Assembly (NCBI RefSeq): GCF_000337795.1
Contig: NZ_AOLP01000004.1
Location: forward strand, 186,001 to 250,000
Direction: 5' to 3'
Origin: Haloferax denitrificans ATCC 35960
GTDB lineage: Archaea > Halobacteriota > Halobacteria > Halobacteriales > Haloferacaceae
DNA: 64,000 bases
Shown here: one piece after another, positions 24,547-33,939 of the stretch
Position numbering within the stretch: position 1 is the stretch's first letter
Layout: every line of letters begins with the position of its first letter
Notes under the pieces: generated by a model
Told to the model about the DNA's origin: nothing
Databases searched by the model: none
What the model saw: the letters and a program-made list of their open reading frames with translations, nothing else
Position numbers and translations under genes: made by a program

Positions 24547-25554
24547 ATGTCAGAAGAAACCTCAGGCAATCCAGTTGTCGATTGGCTCGGAGAGTATCGA
24601 AAGAACCGCTCGGTCACAGACCTCCTCGTAGACTTGGGTCCGTTCCTGATGCTATTGATACTGATAGCGGTCTTTACGGCCACATCAGAAGTGTTCCTGA
24701 CCTACGACAACCTGGTCGGGAACGTGATGATGAACAGCATGATTCTGCTGTTCGTCGCCTTGGCCGGTACCTTCCCCATCCTCCAGCAGAGCATCGACCT
24801 GTCGGTCGAATCGATCGTCTCGCTGTCGGGGGTCATCACGGCGATACTTATCAACGACTACCAGCTCGGTATGCTCGCTCTCCTGCTTGGCATCCTCGCA
24901 GGGACGGGCGTCGGCGTGCTGAACGGCGTTGTCTTCGCGAAGGGGAAGATTCCCTCCTTCCTCGTAACGCTCGGTTCGCTATCCATCTTCAGTGGGTCGG
25001 CCCTGTTGATGACCGGCGGCTACTCGGTGCCGTTCAACGCGCCGGGCATCCGGCAGATTGCCATCGGAAACACCATCCCACAGGTTCCGAACCTCGTCGT
25101 CTGGGGCCTGGTCGTTTACGTGTTAGTGTCGCTGATGGCGTGGAAGACGACATTCGGGCGCTACACGTACGCCCTCGGAGAGAACGAACGGGTCGCTGAC
25201 TTCTCGGGTGTAAATGTCGACCGGTACAAGATCGGCGCGTTCGTCGTCTCCGGGACGCTCTGTGGCCTTGCTGGTGTCCTGCTGACCGCACGCATCTCCT
25301 CGGCGACACCGGGCATGGGCAGCGGTCTGCTCCTACAGTCCATCGCGGCCATCGTGATGGGCGGTACCGCGCTGACCGGCGGCGTCGGCGGTCCGCACAG
25401 GACAATTCTCGGCGTCCTCGTCATCGGCGTACTGACGAACGGCATGAACCTCCTTGGTATCCAGTCGTTCGTTCAGGAGATCATCCTCGGGTTCGTCGTC
25501 ATCCTCGCTGTTGCGATGTCGATGGACCGTGACAAGATCGACATCGTGAAATAA
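24547..25554 (+). CDS. Sugar-type ABC transporter permease (RbsC-like)
   Basis: This 335-residue integral membrane protein has about eight to ten hydrophobic segments and the branched-chain/ribose permease signature GVLNGVVFAKGKIPSFLVTLG near 119-139, followed by AIVMGGTALTGGVGGP near 271-286. It starts one base after the ATPase stop. It is the only permease in the operon, as in homodimeric ribose transporters. The imported compound is unknown; the neighbouring cyclase, amidase and lactonase-like genes argue for an uncommon substrate. Confidence 0.9.
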   Translation: MSEETSGNPVVDWLGEYRKNRSVTDLLVDLGPFLMLLILIAVFTATSEVFLTYDNLVGNVMMNSMILLFVALAGTFPILQQSIDLSVESIVSLSGVITAILINDYQLGMLALLLGILAGTGVGVLNGVVFAKGKIPSFLVTLGSLSIFSGSALLMTGGYSVPFNAPGIRQIAIGNTIPQVPNLVVWGLVVYVLVSLMAWKTTFGRYTYALGENERVADFSGVNVDRYKIGAFVVSGTLCGLAGVLLTARISSATPGMGSGLLLQSIAAIVMGGTALTGGVGGPHRTILGVLVIGVLTNGMNLLGIQSFVQEIILGFVVILAVAMSMDRDKIDIVK

Positions 25555-25721
25555 TCCATCAAGCATCCTCCCGACCGGTCGGACGCGGCACGCCCGACCA
25601 ATCGGGGACACTTCGAACCAGAGATAGGTACTAACAACCGGACGAAACCAATGACACAGCTACTTACTCAACACACCGCACCGAATAGAAAACGAACCGT
25701 ACACTCGAATGGGGGACGACG

Positions 25722-26441
25722 ATGAGCTACGAAGACGGAGCGGTGGAGGCGCTCAGCGCGCTTGCAGATGGTGAAGTCATTGACCTCTCCCAAACGCTCG
25801 AAGAAGGAATGCCCGTCGTTCCTACCCACGCGCGTTACGGTCACACACTCTATGAGTCCTACGAGCGGGGGGATGTCGCCTGCCATTACCGATTGACACT
25901 CGGTGAACACACCGGAACGCACATGGACGCTCCGCTCCACTTCATCGCAGAGGGCGACGCACACTACGATATCGCGTCCATCGAACTGGGAAAATTAATC
26001 GGTCGAGCGGCCACAATCGACGTCGCCGATATTGAGCGAAATACCACAGTCCCTGTCGAACGCATCAAACAATGGGAAGCAGAACATGGGGACCTCAGGG
26101 AGGGTGACCGCGTCCTCTTCCGGTTTAACTGGGACCGCCACTGGGCTCCTGGCTCTGCCGGCACCCAGTACATGGCCGACTGGCCAGGACTCTCCGGAGA
26201 AGCAGCGGAATATCTCACTGATACTGGCGTCGCCCTCGTCGGCTGTGATACCGCCGCAATCGACGTGGCACACGACGAGTCGTTCCCAGCACACTACGAA
26301 CTACTAGGAAACGAGACGTACATCGTAGAAAACCTCACGGCCCTAGACGCACTGCCACCGTTCTCCCTGTTGATTACCCTCCCCCTCAAGATCGAGGATG
26401 GCTCCGGATCGCCTATCCGCGCCGTCGCCATCGTCGACTGA
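25722..26441 (+). CDS. Cyclase-family metal hydrolase (kynurenine formamidase-like)
   Basis: This 239-residue protein has the cyclase-family signature GEHTGTHMDAPLHF (His63, His67, Asp69) that binds zinc or manganese in kynurenine formamidase and isatin hydrolase. It also has VALVGCDTAAID and a C-terminal PLKIEDGSGSPIRAVAI. It hydrolyses amide or lactam bonds in characterised relatives. It follows the ABC operon by 167 bp on the same strand and may act on the imported compound. An alternative is a carbamate or cyclic imide substrate. Confidence 0.85.
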   Translation: MSYEDGAVEALSALADGEVIDLSQTLEEGMPVVPTHARYGHTLYESYERGDVACHYRLTLGEHTGTHMDAPLHFIAEGDAHYDIASIELGKLIGRAATIDVADIERNTTVPVERIKQWEAEHGDLREGDRVLFRFNWDRHWAPGSAGTQYMADWPGLSGEAAEYLTDTGVALVGCDTAAIDVAHDESFPAHYELLGNETYIVENLTALDALPPFSLLITLPLKIEDGSGSPIRAVAIVD

Positions 26442-26879
26442 CCAGCCATCGTCCGCGGTAGATGGATCCGACGTTCACTTGTTCGACGGAACCGACGAAT
26501 CCGCCGACTACCTAAACTAAAGCAGCGAACCGCGACTCGGTTTCTTCGCTTCCGCGATGTTACTGTTTCGACGATGGATCCACCCGAGTTGGGTTTCCCA
26601 ATCACCGAAGCCAGTCGGAAGCTCACTCGGAAAACAGTGTGACATTGCTGCCACTGTTTGATTTTGTACCCCCACCTCCAGTCCAGTCAGTTACTCTGGA
26701 ATCCCATACACCTCCCGAGACCAGTCTCGTTCGAGTGTGTCGTAAACAGGTTGGTTCCGGTCGAGTTCGTCGATACGCCGTTGGTCTTCCGTCTCGAGTT
26801 CGATGCCGACGGGCAGTTCGTGACGGCTATCGAAACGTAATCATACCACACGTCGTCCAAAGTGGATGGGGACGTCCGC
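26442..26879. other. Gene-free region between cyclase and amidase genes
   Basis: No recognisable gene. A short plus-strand frame ending near 26840 (VEFVDTPLVFRLEFDADGQF) reads protein-like and could be a remnant, but its family was not recognised. Confidence 0.35.
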
Positions 26880-28334
26880 TTACGCGTCTCGTATCTTCTC
26901 GAACGAACGAGCGACGCGGAGGAGGTGGGCATCCTCGTACCGTTCGGCCAGGAACTGGACACCAACCGGGAGTCCATCGGAACCGTCTGGGACCGTCACA
27001 GCCGGGACGCCCGCGAGATTCGCTGGACGTGTGTTGTAGGCGAGCGGGACGTCGAGTCCGTCGTCCGAGTCGTAACTATGTGGTTTGCGTTCGCCGATTT
27101 CCGGTGCGACGACCGGCATCGTCGGTGCGACGAGAGCGTCGTGGCCGTAGAGCGCGTCAGCGAACTCGTCGGCGAGAGTCGAACAGACGTTCCGCGCGCG
27201 GATGTAGTGGCGGCCGTCGTACCTGTCGAGAAGGACCGCACCGACCAGTGCACGTTCTCGGACGATGTCGCCGAATCCGACGCCAGCAGTAGCTTGTCTC
27301 CCAGCGGCTGCGTCGAGTCGAGAGAGGTCGAACGGCCCAGGCCGTTCGAGTGGGAGTCCCGTTCGGCGCAGTGCCGCAGCAAACTCGACGTTGGTCACAG
27401 CGTTCCAGACGAACACAGCATCGTCGACGGTCGGCAATCGGACTGACTCGACCGTTGCACCCGAGCTCTCCAGCGTCGCAATCGTCTCTTCGAATCGTTC
27501 TCTGACGTGGTCTGATACGTGTGTACTCAGGAGTTCGGCAGGCACCCCGAACGAGAGCTCCTCGGGGTCGGGAACGTCGGTCAGTCCGTCTGCACACGAG
27601 CCGACTGGAATATCTCGTGCGAGTGCCGAAGACGGGTCCCGAGCGTCGTAGCCACCGATTACATCGAACCCGAGAGCAGTCGTCTCGACGTCGGGTGCGA
27701 GGGTCCCGATGTGGTCGAGCGTAGGTGCTAAATCAACGAACCCGTCTCGCGGAACTGCCCCCCATGAAGGTTTGAAGCCGACCACGCCACAGAACGACGC
27801 CGGAATACGGACGGACCCACCGGTGTCGCTTCCGATGGCGAGGTCTGCCGAGCCTTCGGCGACAGCAGCAGCGCTCCCCGAAGACGACCCGCCAGCGACT
27901 CGTTCGTCGTCTGCCGGGTTCGTTACGACACCAAACGCGCTCGTTTCGCTCGTCGGGCCGTAGGCGAGTTCGTCCATGTTCGTCTTGCCCACGAGTCGAG
28001 CACCAGCATCTACGAGACGGGCGACGACGGTCGCATTGCGACGGGGGACGACGCCTTCGAAGACTCGTGACCCGCACGTCATCGGCACTCCAGCGACGGC
28101 GAGGTTGTCCTTGACGGCGACGTCTACGCCTCGTAGGGGGCCGTCGCCACCCTCGGTGGTGAAACTGGTGATGTAGGCGTTGTGTGGGTCGTCGTGCTCG
28201 TCGACATCGCGTATCGAGAGTGATTCGTCCGCGTCGGGTTGGGCGAGGGCGTCTAACGTCTCGTACCCATGAATCTCGTCGGATATTCTCTGAGCGAATC
28301 GCTCGGCATCGGCCTCAGAGAGATCGAAGTCCAT
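26880..28334 (-). CDS. Amidase signature family hydrolase
   Basis: This 484-residue enzyme has the complete amidase-signature triad: Lys75 in DVAVKDNLAV, the cis-Ser in VAGGSSSGSAA (about 147-157) and the nucleophile Ser174 in SDTGGSVRIPAS. The family includes GatA, indoleacetamide hydrolase and allophanate hydrolase. No C-terminal GatA-like partner domain or gatB is nearby, so a catabolic amidase is more likely than tRNA-dependent transamidation. ATG 28334 was chosen; in-frame starts exist further upstream (for example 28391). It is convergent with the cyclase gene. Confidence 0.88.
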   Translation of the reverse strand: MDFDLSEADAERFAQRISDEIHGYETLDALAQPDADESLSIRDVDEHDDPHNAYITSFTTEGGDGPLRGVDVAVKDNLAVAGVPMTCGSRVFEGVVPRRNATVVARLVDAGARLVGKTNMDELAYGPTSETSAFGVVTNPADDERVAGGSSSGSAAAVAEGSADLAIGSDTGGSVRIPASFCGVVGFKPSWGAVPRDGFVDLAPTLDHIGTLAPDVETTALGFDVIGGYDARDPSSALARDIPVGSCADGLTDVPDPEELSFGVPAELLSTHVSDHVRERFEETIATLESSGATVESVRLPTVDDAVFVWNAVTNVEFAAALRRTGLPLERPGPFDLSRLDAAAGRQATAGVGFGDIVRERALVGAVLLDRYDGRHYIRARNVCSTLADEFADALYGHDALVAPTMPVVAPEIGERKPHSYDSDDGLDVPLAYNTRPANLAGVPAVTVPDGSDGLPVGVQFLAERYEDAHLLRVARSFEKIRDA

Positions 28335-28974
28335 CGTCGTCCCTGCCTCGAGAATCCACCTCGCAGACACAGATGAGAGAGGCATCGGCATTACAGACAC
28401 TTCCGGAGAAGGCGTCCTTGTGAGTGAGTAGAAGTCGTCATGTGTCTCCAAACCACGAGGGTGACGAGCATAATAGTTCGGTTAGCGAGCACGTTTCCGT
28501 CCGAAAACAACGTCTACCAGAGTGGACAGACCACGATTAGAGGGGTTCACTCGGTACGCTGAGACGGGAGAGGGTTCGAGAGAGATAGTTCCGTGATTTT
28601 CAGATAGTTCTCGGGAGAGTTCCTCGCATACGACGTCGCCACTAATATGAATTTTATTGAATATTATAGATATTACATAAGACAAATGTCAAAATGCACC
28701 CCCAACAAAAAAGACAAATTCTGCCAATGGATTTGGAATATTACCCTGTAAGTCATCAATTACAGCAAGAAAATGTTGATATACTAGTGATTGTGTACAC
28801 ATAGTAGATGCAGAGACAGTAATGGTGTAATAGCTATCAATATTCACTACATAATGTATTTCTGTTATTACTCGCGGCCGCAACACGCGACTGTGTGAGT
28901 TTCCAGTCCCTCTCAGCCGCAGGGGTGTACACACGCGCTGCAGCGACTGCATGCGGATCCGCGCCACGGTGGGC
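28335..28974. other. AT-rich gene-free region
   Basis: No gene is supported. From 28640 to 28870 the sequence is strikingly AT-rich with the self-complementary TGTGTACACA at 28793-28802. It resembles spacer DNA around mobile elements. Confidence 0.4.
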
Positions 28975-29235
28975 CCACTCGTCGCTTGATTCCTCAGCCA
29001 ACGACCGTGCTCGTCGCCGAATCTGGCCCGTCACGTCAAGCGCATCTGCACGGCGAGTTCGAGTATTCGTGGGCGAATCGCGACCACAACCCGATGTTTA
29101 CACGGACCGTCACCGCTCGCATCGGCGGGCACGAACACGAATCTGGCTCGTCATTCCGAATTCGAGCGCGAACGACTCGTACTGCGCCCGCTTGAGGACG
29201 CGTGCAGGTGGGTCGGACTCTAGTATTACTGGCGT
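28975..29235 (-). pseudogene. SWIM zinc-finger protein, internally deleted
   Basis: On the minus strand one frame reads PPARVLKRAQYESFALEFG and TSQIRVR, then hits a stop. A second frame, starting where the first ends near 29113, reads DGPCKHRVVVAIRPRILEL. These are the beginning and end of the small SWIM zinc-finger proteins common in haloarchaea (CxC...CKHR). The central part with the CxC pair is missing, so the gene carries an internal deletion and a frame change. Confidence 0.65.
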
Positions 29236-29522
29236 AATGATAGCTAGCGCGCACTGCGCGCACCCCTTCGGCGCATGAAAATACGCTGCCGAACAGAGTG
29301 ACAGGTAATACGAACTCAAGTAGGATTCTTTTCAGCAGCCCTGTCCTGATCGTCCTGCAGTCAATACAGGTGCTACACCGACCAAGCGAGTTGCGACTGA
29401 AAGACGTAGTCAGAGTTGGCAGGGTCGCCCGAGTTCCCGCTCGTACCGCGATTTGATTTGCTCGAACAAGTCCTATCCGAGAAACCCTGAGCGTTAACTA
29501 CCTTTGAAGCATAATCAGCCCC

Positions 29523-30200
29523 ATGACGGTTACTACTGAGTTTCTCCTCAGTTCACCTTCTCTCCCACTCGTTAGTATCACCGAAGCACTCCCACCAGAT
29601 CAAGTGGAGTGTGTACACGGGCTCTGTTTCGAACAGGACGCACGGATGTTCATCGTGAAAATCGATTCCGAATGTGACGTATCTGCAGCCGACTTGGAAG
29701 CCCTGGACGAAGTCACAGAGGCGACAACGATTGGCCACGCGGGCGATCAAACAGTCCACAACCTTACCATAGACCTCGACGACTCAATCGCGCAGTTATT
29801 CAATAGAGGCAGTTCTGTAGCAGCAAAGCTCGAACCGACTGTCGTCACACCAGATGGCTGGTACGAGAGGAAAGTGTACAAAGACCGTGATGCGTTCTTG
29901 GAGTCTCGAACCCGCTGTGAGGACTACGGCATCTCGCTCGATCTCATCTCTATGACCTCCACTTCCAGTACATCAGACGACGCTCTCCCGTTTGGATTGA
30001 CTGAACGGCAATATGAGGCGTTGACGCTCGCGTTGTCTCGTGGCTACTACGAGAGCCCACGCCAGACATCGACGGAGGAGCTTGCCGAGGAGCTCGGTAT
30101 CTCCCAACCCTCGCTATCGAGACTCCTCAGGCGGGGTGAGCGTCAACTTCTCTCTTCGGCGCTCCGCTCACAGGGGCACTTAAACACGGTTTCCAATTAG
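29523..30200 (+). CDS. Bacterio-opsin-activator type HTH regulator
   Basis: This 225-residue protein has the haloarchaeal bat-like layout: a sensor-like N-terminal region (MTVTTEFLLSSPSLPLVSI) and a C-terminal HTH_10 domain from about 160 (FGLTERQYEALTLALSRGYY, then STEELAEELGISQPSLSRLL). It directly precedes an aldo/keto reductase gene (52 bp gap) on the same strand, which is the likely target. It is paralogous to the regulator at 34747-35427 with the same overall domain order. Confidence 0.88.
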   Translation: MTVTTEFLLSSPSLPLVSITEALPPDQVECVHGLCFEQDARMFIVKIDSECDVSAADLEALDEVTEATTIGHAGDQTVHNLTIDLDDSIAQLFNRGSSVAAKLEPTVVTPDGWYERKVYKDRDAFLESRTRCEDYGISLDLISMTSTSSTSDDALPFGLTERQYEALTLALSRGYYESPRQTSTEELAEELGISQPSLSRLLRRGERQLLSSALRSQGHLNTVSN

Positions 30201-30252
30201 CATCGTCCCTATCTCGCTGTAGTCCCTCGGATTTGGTAGACAGAGCCCCACC

Positions 30253-31104
30253 ATGAAGACAGTTGAACTCAACAACGGCGTGGAGATGCCGATTCTCGGC
30301 TTCGGCACGTATCAAATCGACGACCTCGAAGAATGTGAGCGAAGCGTCACCGAAGCACTCCGGACAGGGTATCGCCTGATCGATACTGCGGCAGCGTACG
30401 GGAACGAGGAGGCGGTCGGTAGGGCAATCGAGAAGAGCGATGTGCCGAGAGACGAGGTGTTCGTCACCACGAAGCTCTGGGTAACGGACGCTGGCTACGA
30501 GAGCACGAAAGACGCGTTCGAGCGGTCGATGGATCGACTGGGTCTCGACTACCTGGACCTATATCTGATGCACCAGCCTTACGGCGATGTCCACGGCTCG
30601 TGGCGGGCGATGGAGGAACTCCACGAGGAAGGCAAAATCAGAGCGATCGGGGTCAGCAACTTCCATCCAGACCGCGTGATGGACCTCATGGTCCACAACG
30701 ATGTCGTCCCGGCAGTGAATCAGATCGAGACCCACCCCTTCTACCAGCGAACCGACGATGCAACGTTCCTCGATGAACACGATATTCAACACGAGTCATG
30801 GGGGCCGTTCGCCGAAGGTCAGAACAACATCTTCGAGCACGACGTGCTGACCACGATTGGAGACCGCTACGACAAGTCCGCTGCACAGGTGGTGCTTCGA
30901 TGGCTCATTCAGCGCGAAATCGTCGCCATTCCGAAGTCGGTACACGACGAGCGCATCGCCGAGAACTTCGATGTCTTCGACTTCGAACTCACCTCGGCGG
31001 AAATGGAGACAATTTCGGAACTGGATGAAGGCGAGAGCCAGTTCTTCGACCACCGAGACCCTGAAATGGTGAAATGGCTAGCAGAATCTGAGCGCGAGAC
31101 CTAA
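30253..31104 (+). CDS. Aldo/keto reductase (2,5-diketogluconate reductase-like)
   Basis: This 283-residue NADPH-dependent reductase has the AKR tetrad: Asp and Tyr in [12 protein letters not shown], Lys in VFVTTKLWV and His in [10 protein letters not shown]. The C-terminal block [18 protein letters not shown] is the cofactor-binding signature. Length and sequence place it with AKR5-type enzymes that reduce sugars and small aldehydes. It follows the bat-type regulator and precedes a second AKR of a different subfamily. Confidence 0.9.
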   Translation: MKTVELNNGVEMPILGFGTYQIDDLEECERSVTEALRTGYRLIDTAAAYGNEEAVGRAIEKSDVPRDEVFVTTKLWVTDAGYESTKDAFERSMDRLGLDYLDLYLMHQPYGDVHGSWRAMEELHEEGKIRAIGVSNFHPDRVMDLMVHNDVVPAVNQIETHPFYQRTDDATFLDEHDIQHESWGPFAEGQNNIFEHDVLTTIGDRYDKSAAQVVLRWLIQREIVAIPKSVHDERIAENFDVFDFELTSAEMETISELDEGESQFFDHRDPEMVKWLAESERET

Positions 31105-31243
31105 GTCCGGTTACAGGAACGATTCTCGTAGGGGGGCCTCAACGTGATTGTGGTACGCATCGGTCACGGGCGTACTTAAACGCAGTATTTCGTTAGCATC
31201 ACACCCAAGCGATTCACGTTCCTTGTTCAAACTGAGAGCGACT

Positions 31244-32239
31244 ATGGAATACACGACCCTCGGTTCGACCGGAATGGAAGTCAGTCGGATTTGTCTCGGC
31301 TGCATGAGCTTTGGCGTTCAGAACGAACTGCACGACTGGATTCTCGACGAGGACGACTCGCGCGAGATCATCGAGCGTGCTATCGACCTCGGCATCAACT
31401 TCTTCGACACGGCAAATGCGTACTCGATGGGCGAATCCGAACGTATCCTCGGGGACGTTCTCGGCGACTACGACCGCGACGAACAGGTCGTCGCCACGAA
31501 GGGCTACTTCCCCACGAACTTCTTTTCGGGTGAGGATGAACCCCATCCGAACGCGTCGGGACTCTCACGGAAGACTATCGAGCAGGAACTCGAGAACTCT
31601 CTCGACCGCCTCGGCATGGAGACGGTGGACCTCTACCAGATCCACCGCTGGGACTACGATACCCCCATCGAACAGACGTTGCGCGCACTCGACGACGCGG
31701 TCCGCCGTGGCCAGACCCGCTACGTCGGAGCATCCTCGATGTACGCCCATCAGTTCGCGGAAGCACTCTACACGAGCGACCGACTCGGGCTAGAGCGATT
31801 CGTGACGATGCAGGACCATTACAACCTCGTCTACCGCGAGGAGGAACGCGAGATGCATCCGCTTTGCGAGAAAGAAGATATCGGCGTAATTCCGTGGAGT
31901 CCACTCGCACAGGGATATCTCACGCGTCCCCACGAAGAGATGACGACGACGACGCGCGGCGAAGAACTAACCGAGCGCCACCAAGAGTACCGGGCCGGCG
32001 GTGGACCGAAAGTCAACGAGCGCGTCGAGGAACTCGCCGAAGAGAAAGGCGTGAAGATGGCCCAGATCTCCCTCGCGTGGTTACTTCACCAAGACGCCGT
32101 TGATGCACCCATCGTCGGGACGACCAGCGTCGAACACCTCGAAGATGCCGTCGAAGCGCTCGATATCGACCTCTCTGAGTCAGACCTAGCCTATCTCGAA
32201 GAGCCATACGAACCGCTCCCGATTGCAGGCCACGAGTAA
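31244..32239 (+). CDS. Aldo/keto reductase (AKR, YajO/YccK-like), copy 1
   Basis: This 331-residue AKR starts MEYTTLGSTGMEVSRICLGC. The tetrad is visible as Asp/Tyr in FFDTANAYSMGESE, Lys in VVATKGYFP and His in YQIHRWDYD. It is strongly similar over its whole length to the minus-strand AKR at 35783-36757, sharing segments such as GLSRKTIEQEL and ALDDAVRRG. Both probably reduce aldehydes or sugars with NADPH. An in-frame start further upstream at 31148 is less likely. Confidence 0.9.
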   Translation: MEYTTLGSTGMEVSRICLGCMSFGVQNELHDWILDEDDSREIIERAIDLGINFFDTANAYSMGESERILGDVLGDYDRDEQVVATKGYFPTNFFSGEDEPHPNASGLSRKTIEQELENSLDRLGMETVDLYQIHRWDYDTPIEQTLRALDDAVRRGQTRYVGASSMYAHQFAEALYTSDRLGLERFVTMQDHYNLVYREEEREMHPLCEKEDIGVIPWSPLAQGYLTRPHEEMTTTTRGEELTERHQEYRAGGGPKVNERVEELAEEKGVKMAQISLAWLLHQDAVDAPIVGTTSVEHLEDAVEALDIDLSESDLAYLEEPYEPLPIAGHE

Positions 32240-32447
32240 ATCTGACGAAGACGCGACAGTTTTCGTTATTCAGCTGGCTCTAAAGCAAAACCCATTCTCC
32301 ACAGAAGGACAAGAACGGCATCCAAACGGTTTCGAGCCAACCCAACGACCTCGACAGCCAATCAATTGAAGTCCCGAACGTGTTCGGGTGGGTCTCAGGA
32401 GGGACCGGCTCGGTATTCCGAGTCTCGGGGGCGGTATGGGGTCGGCT

Positions 32448-32651
32448 ATGACGTGGACGTGGCGCATCGACGGGGAGGGCGAGCAGTCCCAGACGCTCGT
32501 CGTGACGGACGACTCCGGCGCAGAAGTTTCGTCAACAACCGCAAACGGGTTTTTGTGGCCCGTTGACGATTGCCCGGAGTTTGTCTACCAAGCTGTGGTC
32601 AACAACGACGTGCAGGCCGCGCTCGCCGGCGACATTGAGCGGGAGAAGTAG
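32448..32651 (+). CDS. Small acidic hypothetical protein
   Basis: This 67-residue acidic protein (from ATG 32448; another in-frame ATG at 32436) reads MTWTWRIDGEGEQSQTLVVT and then SGAEVSSTTANGFLWPVDDC, ending with AALAGDIEREK. Composition is that of a halophilic protein. No family was recognised. It follows a 200-bp gap after the AKR gene. Confidence 0.5.
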   Translation: MTWTWRIDGEGEQSQTLVVTDDSGAEVSSTTANGFLWPVDDCPEFVYQAVVNNDVQAALAGDIEREK

Positions 32652-32712
32652 AACCGCGGTTACCGGCTGTTTCCGGAGGGATGCCGTCGAAAATATTGTC
32701 CTTTCCTACTGG

Positions 32713-32740
32713 CACTACTCAACCGCTTGTTTGAGTAGTG
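32713..32740. repeat. Perfect 10-bp inverted repeat, 8-nt loop
   Basis: CACTACTCAA and TTGAGTAGTG flank CCGCTTGT. It covers the stop region of the 40-residue minus-strand frame and may be a terminator hairpin. Confidence 0.55.
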
Positions 32741-32837
32741 CGATGGAGACAGCACCGACGAAAGCTAATTCTGCGGCCGTTCTAAATAGCTCAGAACTGA
32801 GCGCGATGTCAAGAGCGTGCGGTAAGAAGTCGAGCAT
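32715..32837 (-). CDS. Possible 40-residue small protein
   Basis: A minus-strand frame from ATG 32837 encodes MLDFLPHALDIALSSELFRT and then AAELAFVGAVSIALLKQAVE. It looks like a small amphipathic or single-helix membrane protein. Good start and stop context and an upstream TATA-like AAGTATTACC (about 32882-32891) support it, but its size makes it uncertain. A perfect inverted repeat covers its end, and further repeats lie upstream. Confidence 0.35.
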   Translation of the reverse strand: MLDFLPHALDIALSSELFRTAAELAFVGAVSIALLKQAVE

Positions 32838-32897
32838 TTTGGTGGGTACCCCCTGAGATAACCGTTGGCCGACTGATTGGTAATACTTTTGCTGAAT

Positions 32898-32914
32898 TGC
32901 TCAATAGTTGAGCA
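32898..32914. repeat. Perfect 7-bp inverted repeat TGCTCAA-TAG-TTGAGCA
   Basis: A perfect dyad with a 3-nt spacer. It lies 4 bp before a tandem repeat of 11 bp. The half-site TCAA/TTGA core also occurs in the dyad at 32713-32740. Confidence 0.55.
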
Positions 32915-32918
32915 GATA

Positions 32919-32940
32919 TTGTACAGTCATTGTACAGTCA
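32919..32940. repeat. Two tandem copies of TTGTACAGTCA
   Basis: Two exact adjacent 11-bp units occupy 32919-32929 and 32930-32940. They resemble a pair of iterons or operator half-sites. Confidence 0.6.
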
Positions 32941-33879
32941 GCCCTGACCTGTCTTGAATATCTGAATCCCGTCGGTGTCGCTCACCACCGTTCCGGGCTG
33001 CCGGGATATAATAACGACGCAGTTATCGGACTGTTCACGAAAAAGAATCTGAAAAGAGATCCCCAATCGGCCTGGGAGGCCGACAGCATCGTCGCCACTT
33101 GGTCAAGCTCATCTTCCGGATGGGAACTGAACGACACCAGCTGTTTCGCTTAATTCATCACCAAGGCTTTGACGGTCTGCTCTCAGTTGTCATCTTTCGT
33201 ACCAACCTCTTCCAGACAAACTGTCTCGCCGTTAACCCCTCGGTATCCATACCGTCGACGAAAGCTGGCCCCGACGAGTTCACCAGCGCGGTGCAGGTGT
33301 TCTCGTCGATCACATTGATGTTGAGTATGGAGACGTCATCTGGGTCTTTTCTGGGTGAGCGTTCGACGTACGATGCCTATACGATATCAGACCACTCAGA
33401 TTCGGTTGGCATGGACAGAGGTCGTCCGTTGCTACGTATAAGACTGAGGCTCACTCAGTTGACCTTTCTGTACTTCCAAAAATTCAATTTTAGACCGTCG
33501 GTCCCGCCACGTAGGCAATGTCAAGCCCACTCACGAGTACCACGACGACGACCGCGCTCGTGCTCTTCAGCGCTGGCGGCGATCTGTTTCGTTCTCGCTC
33601 AAATTGGGCTGGTCCGCGAGACCGTAGCCCCTAAAACGGATGGCTGTTAGCGTCTCTTCTCTTGCTCTGTACGGCTACTGAGGCCAGTAACTGGACCAGC
33701 AAGCGATTACACAACCGATTATATACACGACGAAGGTTCTTAAGTTCGCGAACTCGAAGGCAACACAAGAACAGTCGGGCGGCCAGTCGTTCAGTGGATC
33801 CATTCGTCGATGACGACGTTTCACTGAGCGGCTCCGAGCTGGTGTTGGGACCCTGGTATCTCGGCCTGCCAGAATACAA

Positions 33880-33889
33880 GTATATAAAG
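33880..33889 (+). promoter_or_regulatory. TATA box of the SDR gene at 33940
   Basis: GTATATAAAG lies about 55 bp before the ATG, leaving an untranslated leader of about 30 nt, which is unusual among the leaderless genes in this window. Confidence 0.55.
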
Positions 33890-33939
33890 GGACTAATCAG
33901 TTAGCACAACGGTCAGTACGAACTACCACGTTAGTATAG

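Larger units (their letters stand above)
32838..33939. other. 1.1-kb region without a recognised gene
   Basis: Apart from the repeats at 32898-32940 and the promoter at 33880, nothing was recognised. The longest plus-strand frame (33099-33650) is rich in Arg and Ser near its end and lacks a halophilic acidic composition, so it was not called. Confidence 0.4.

Noticed and set aside
28895-29319. Overlapping short frames on both strands around 29 kb
   Set aside because: The minus-strand pieces make sense only as a broken SWIM protein; the other frames are shadows of that remnant or the AT-rich spacer.
33099-33650. 183-residue plus-strand frame in the gap before the SDR gene
   Set aside because: Composition is not acidic, no motif was seen, and the end is Arg/Ser-rich. 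Not called as a gene.
33631-33904. Overlapping short frames on both strands near 33.7 kb
   Set aside because: Both are short, lack promoter or start context and have no family resemblance.
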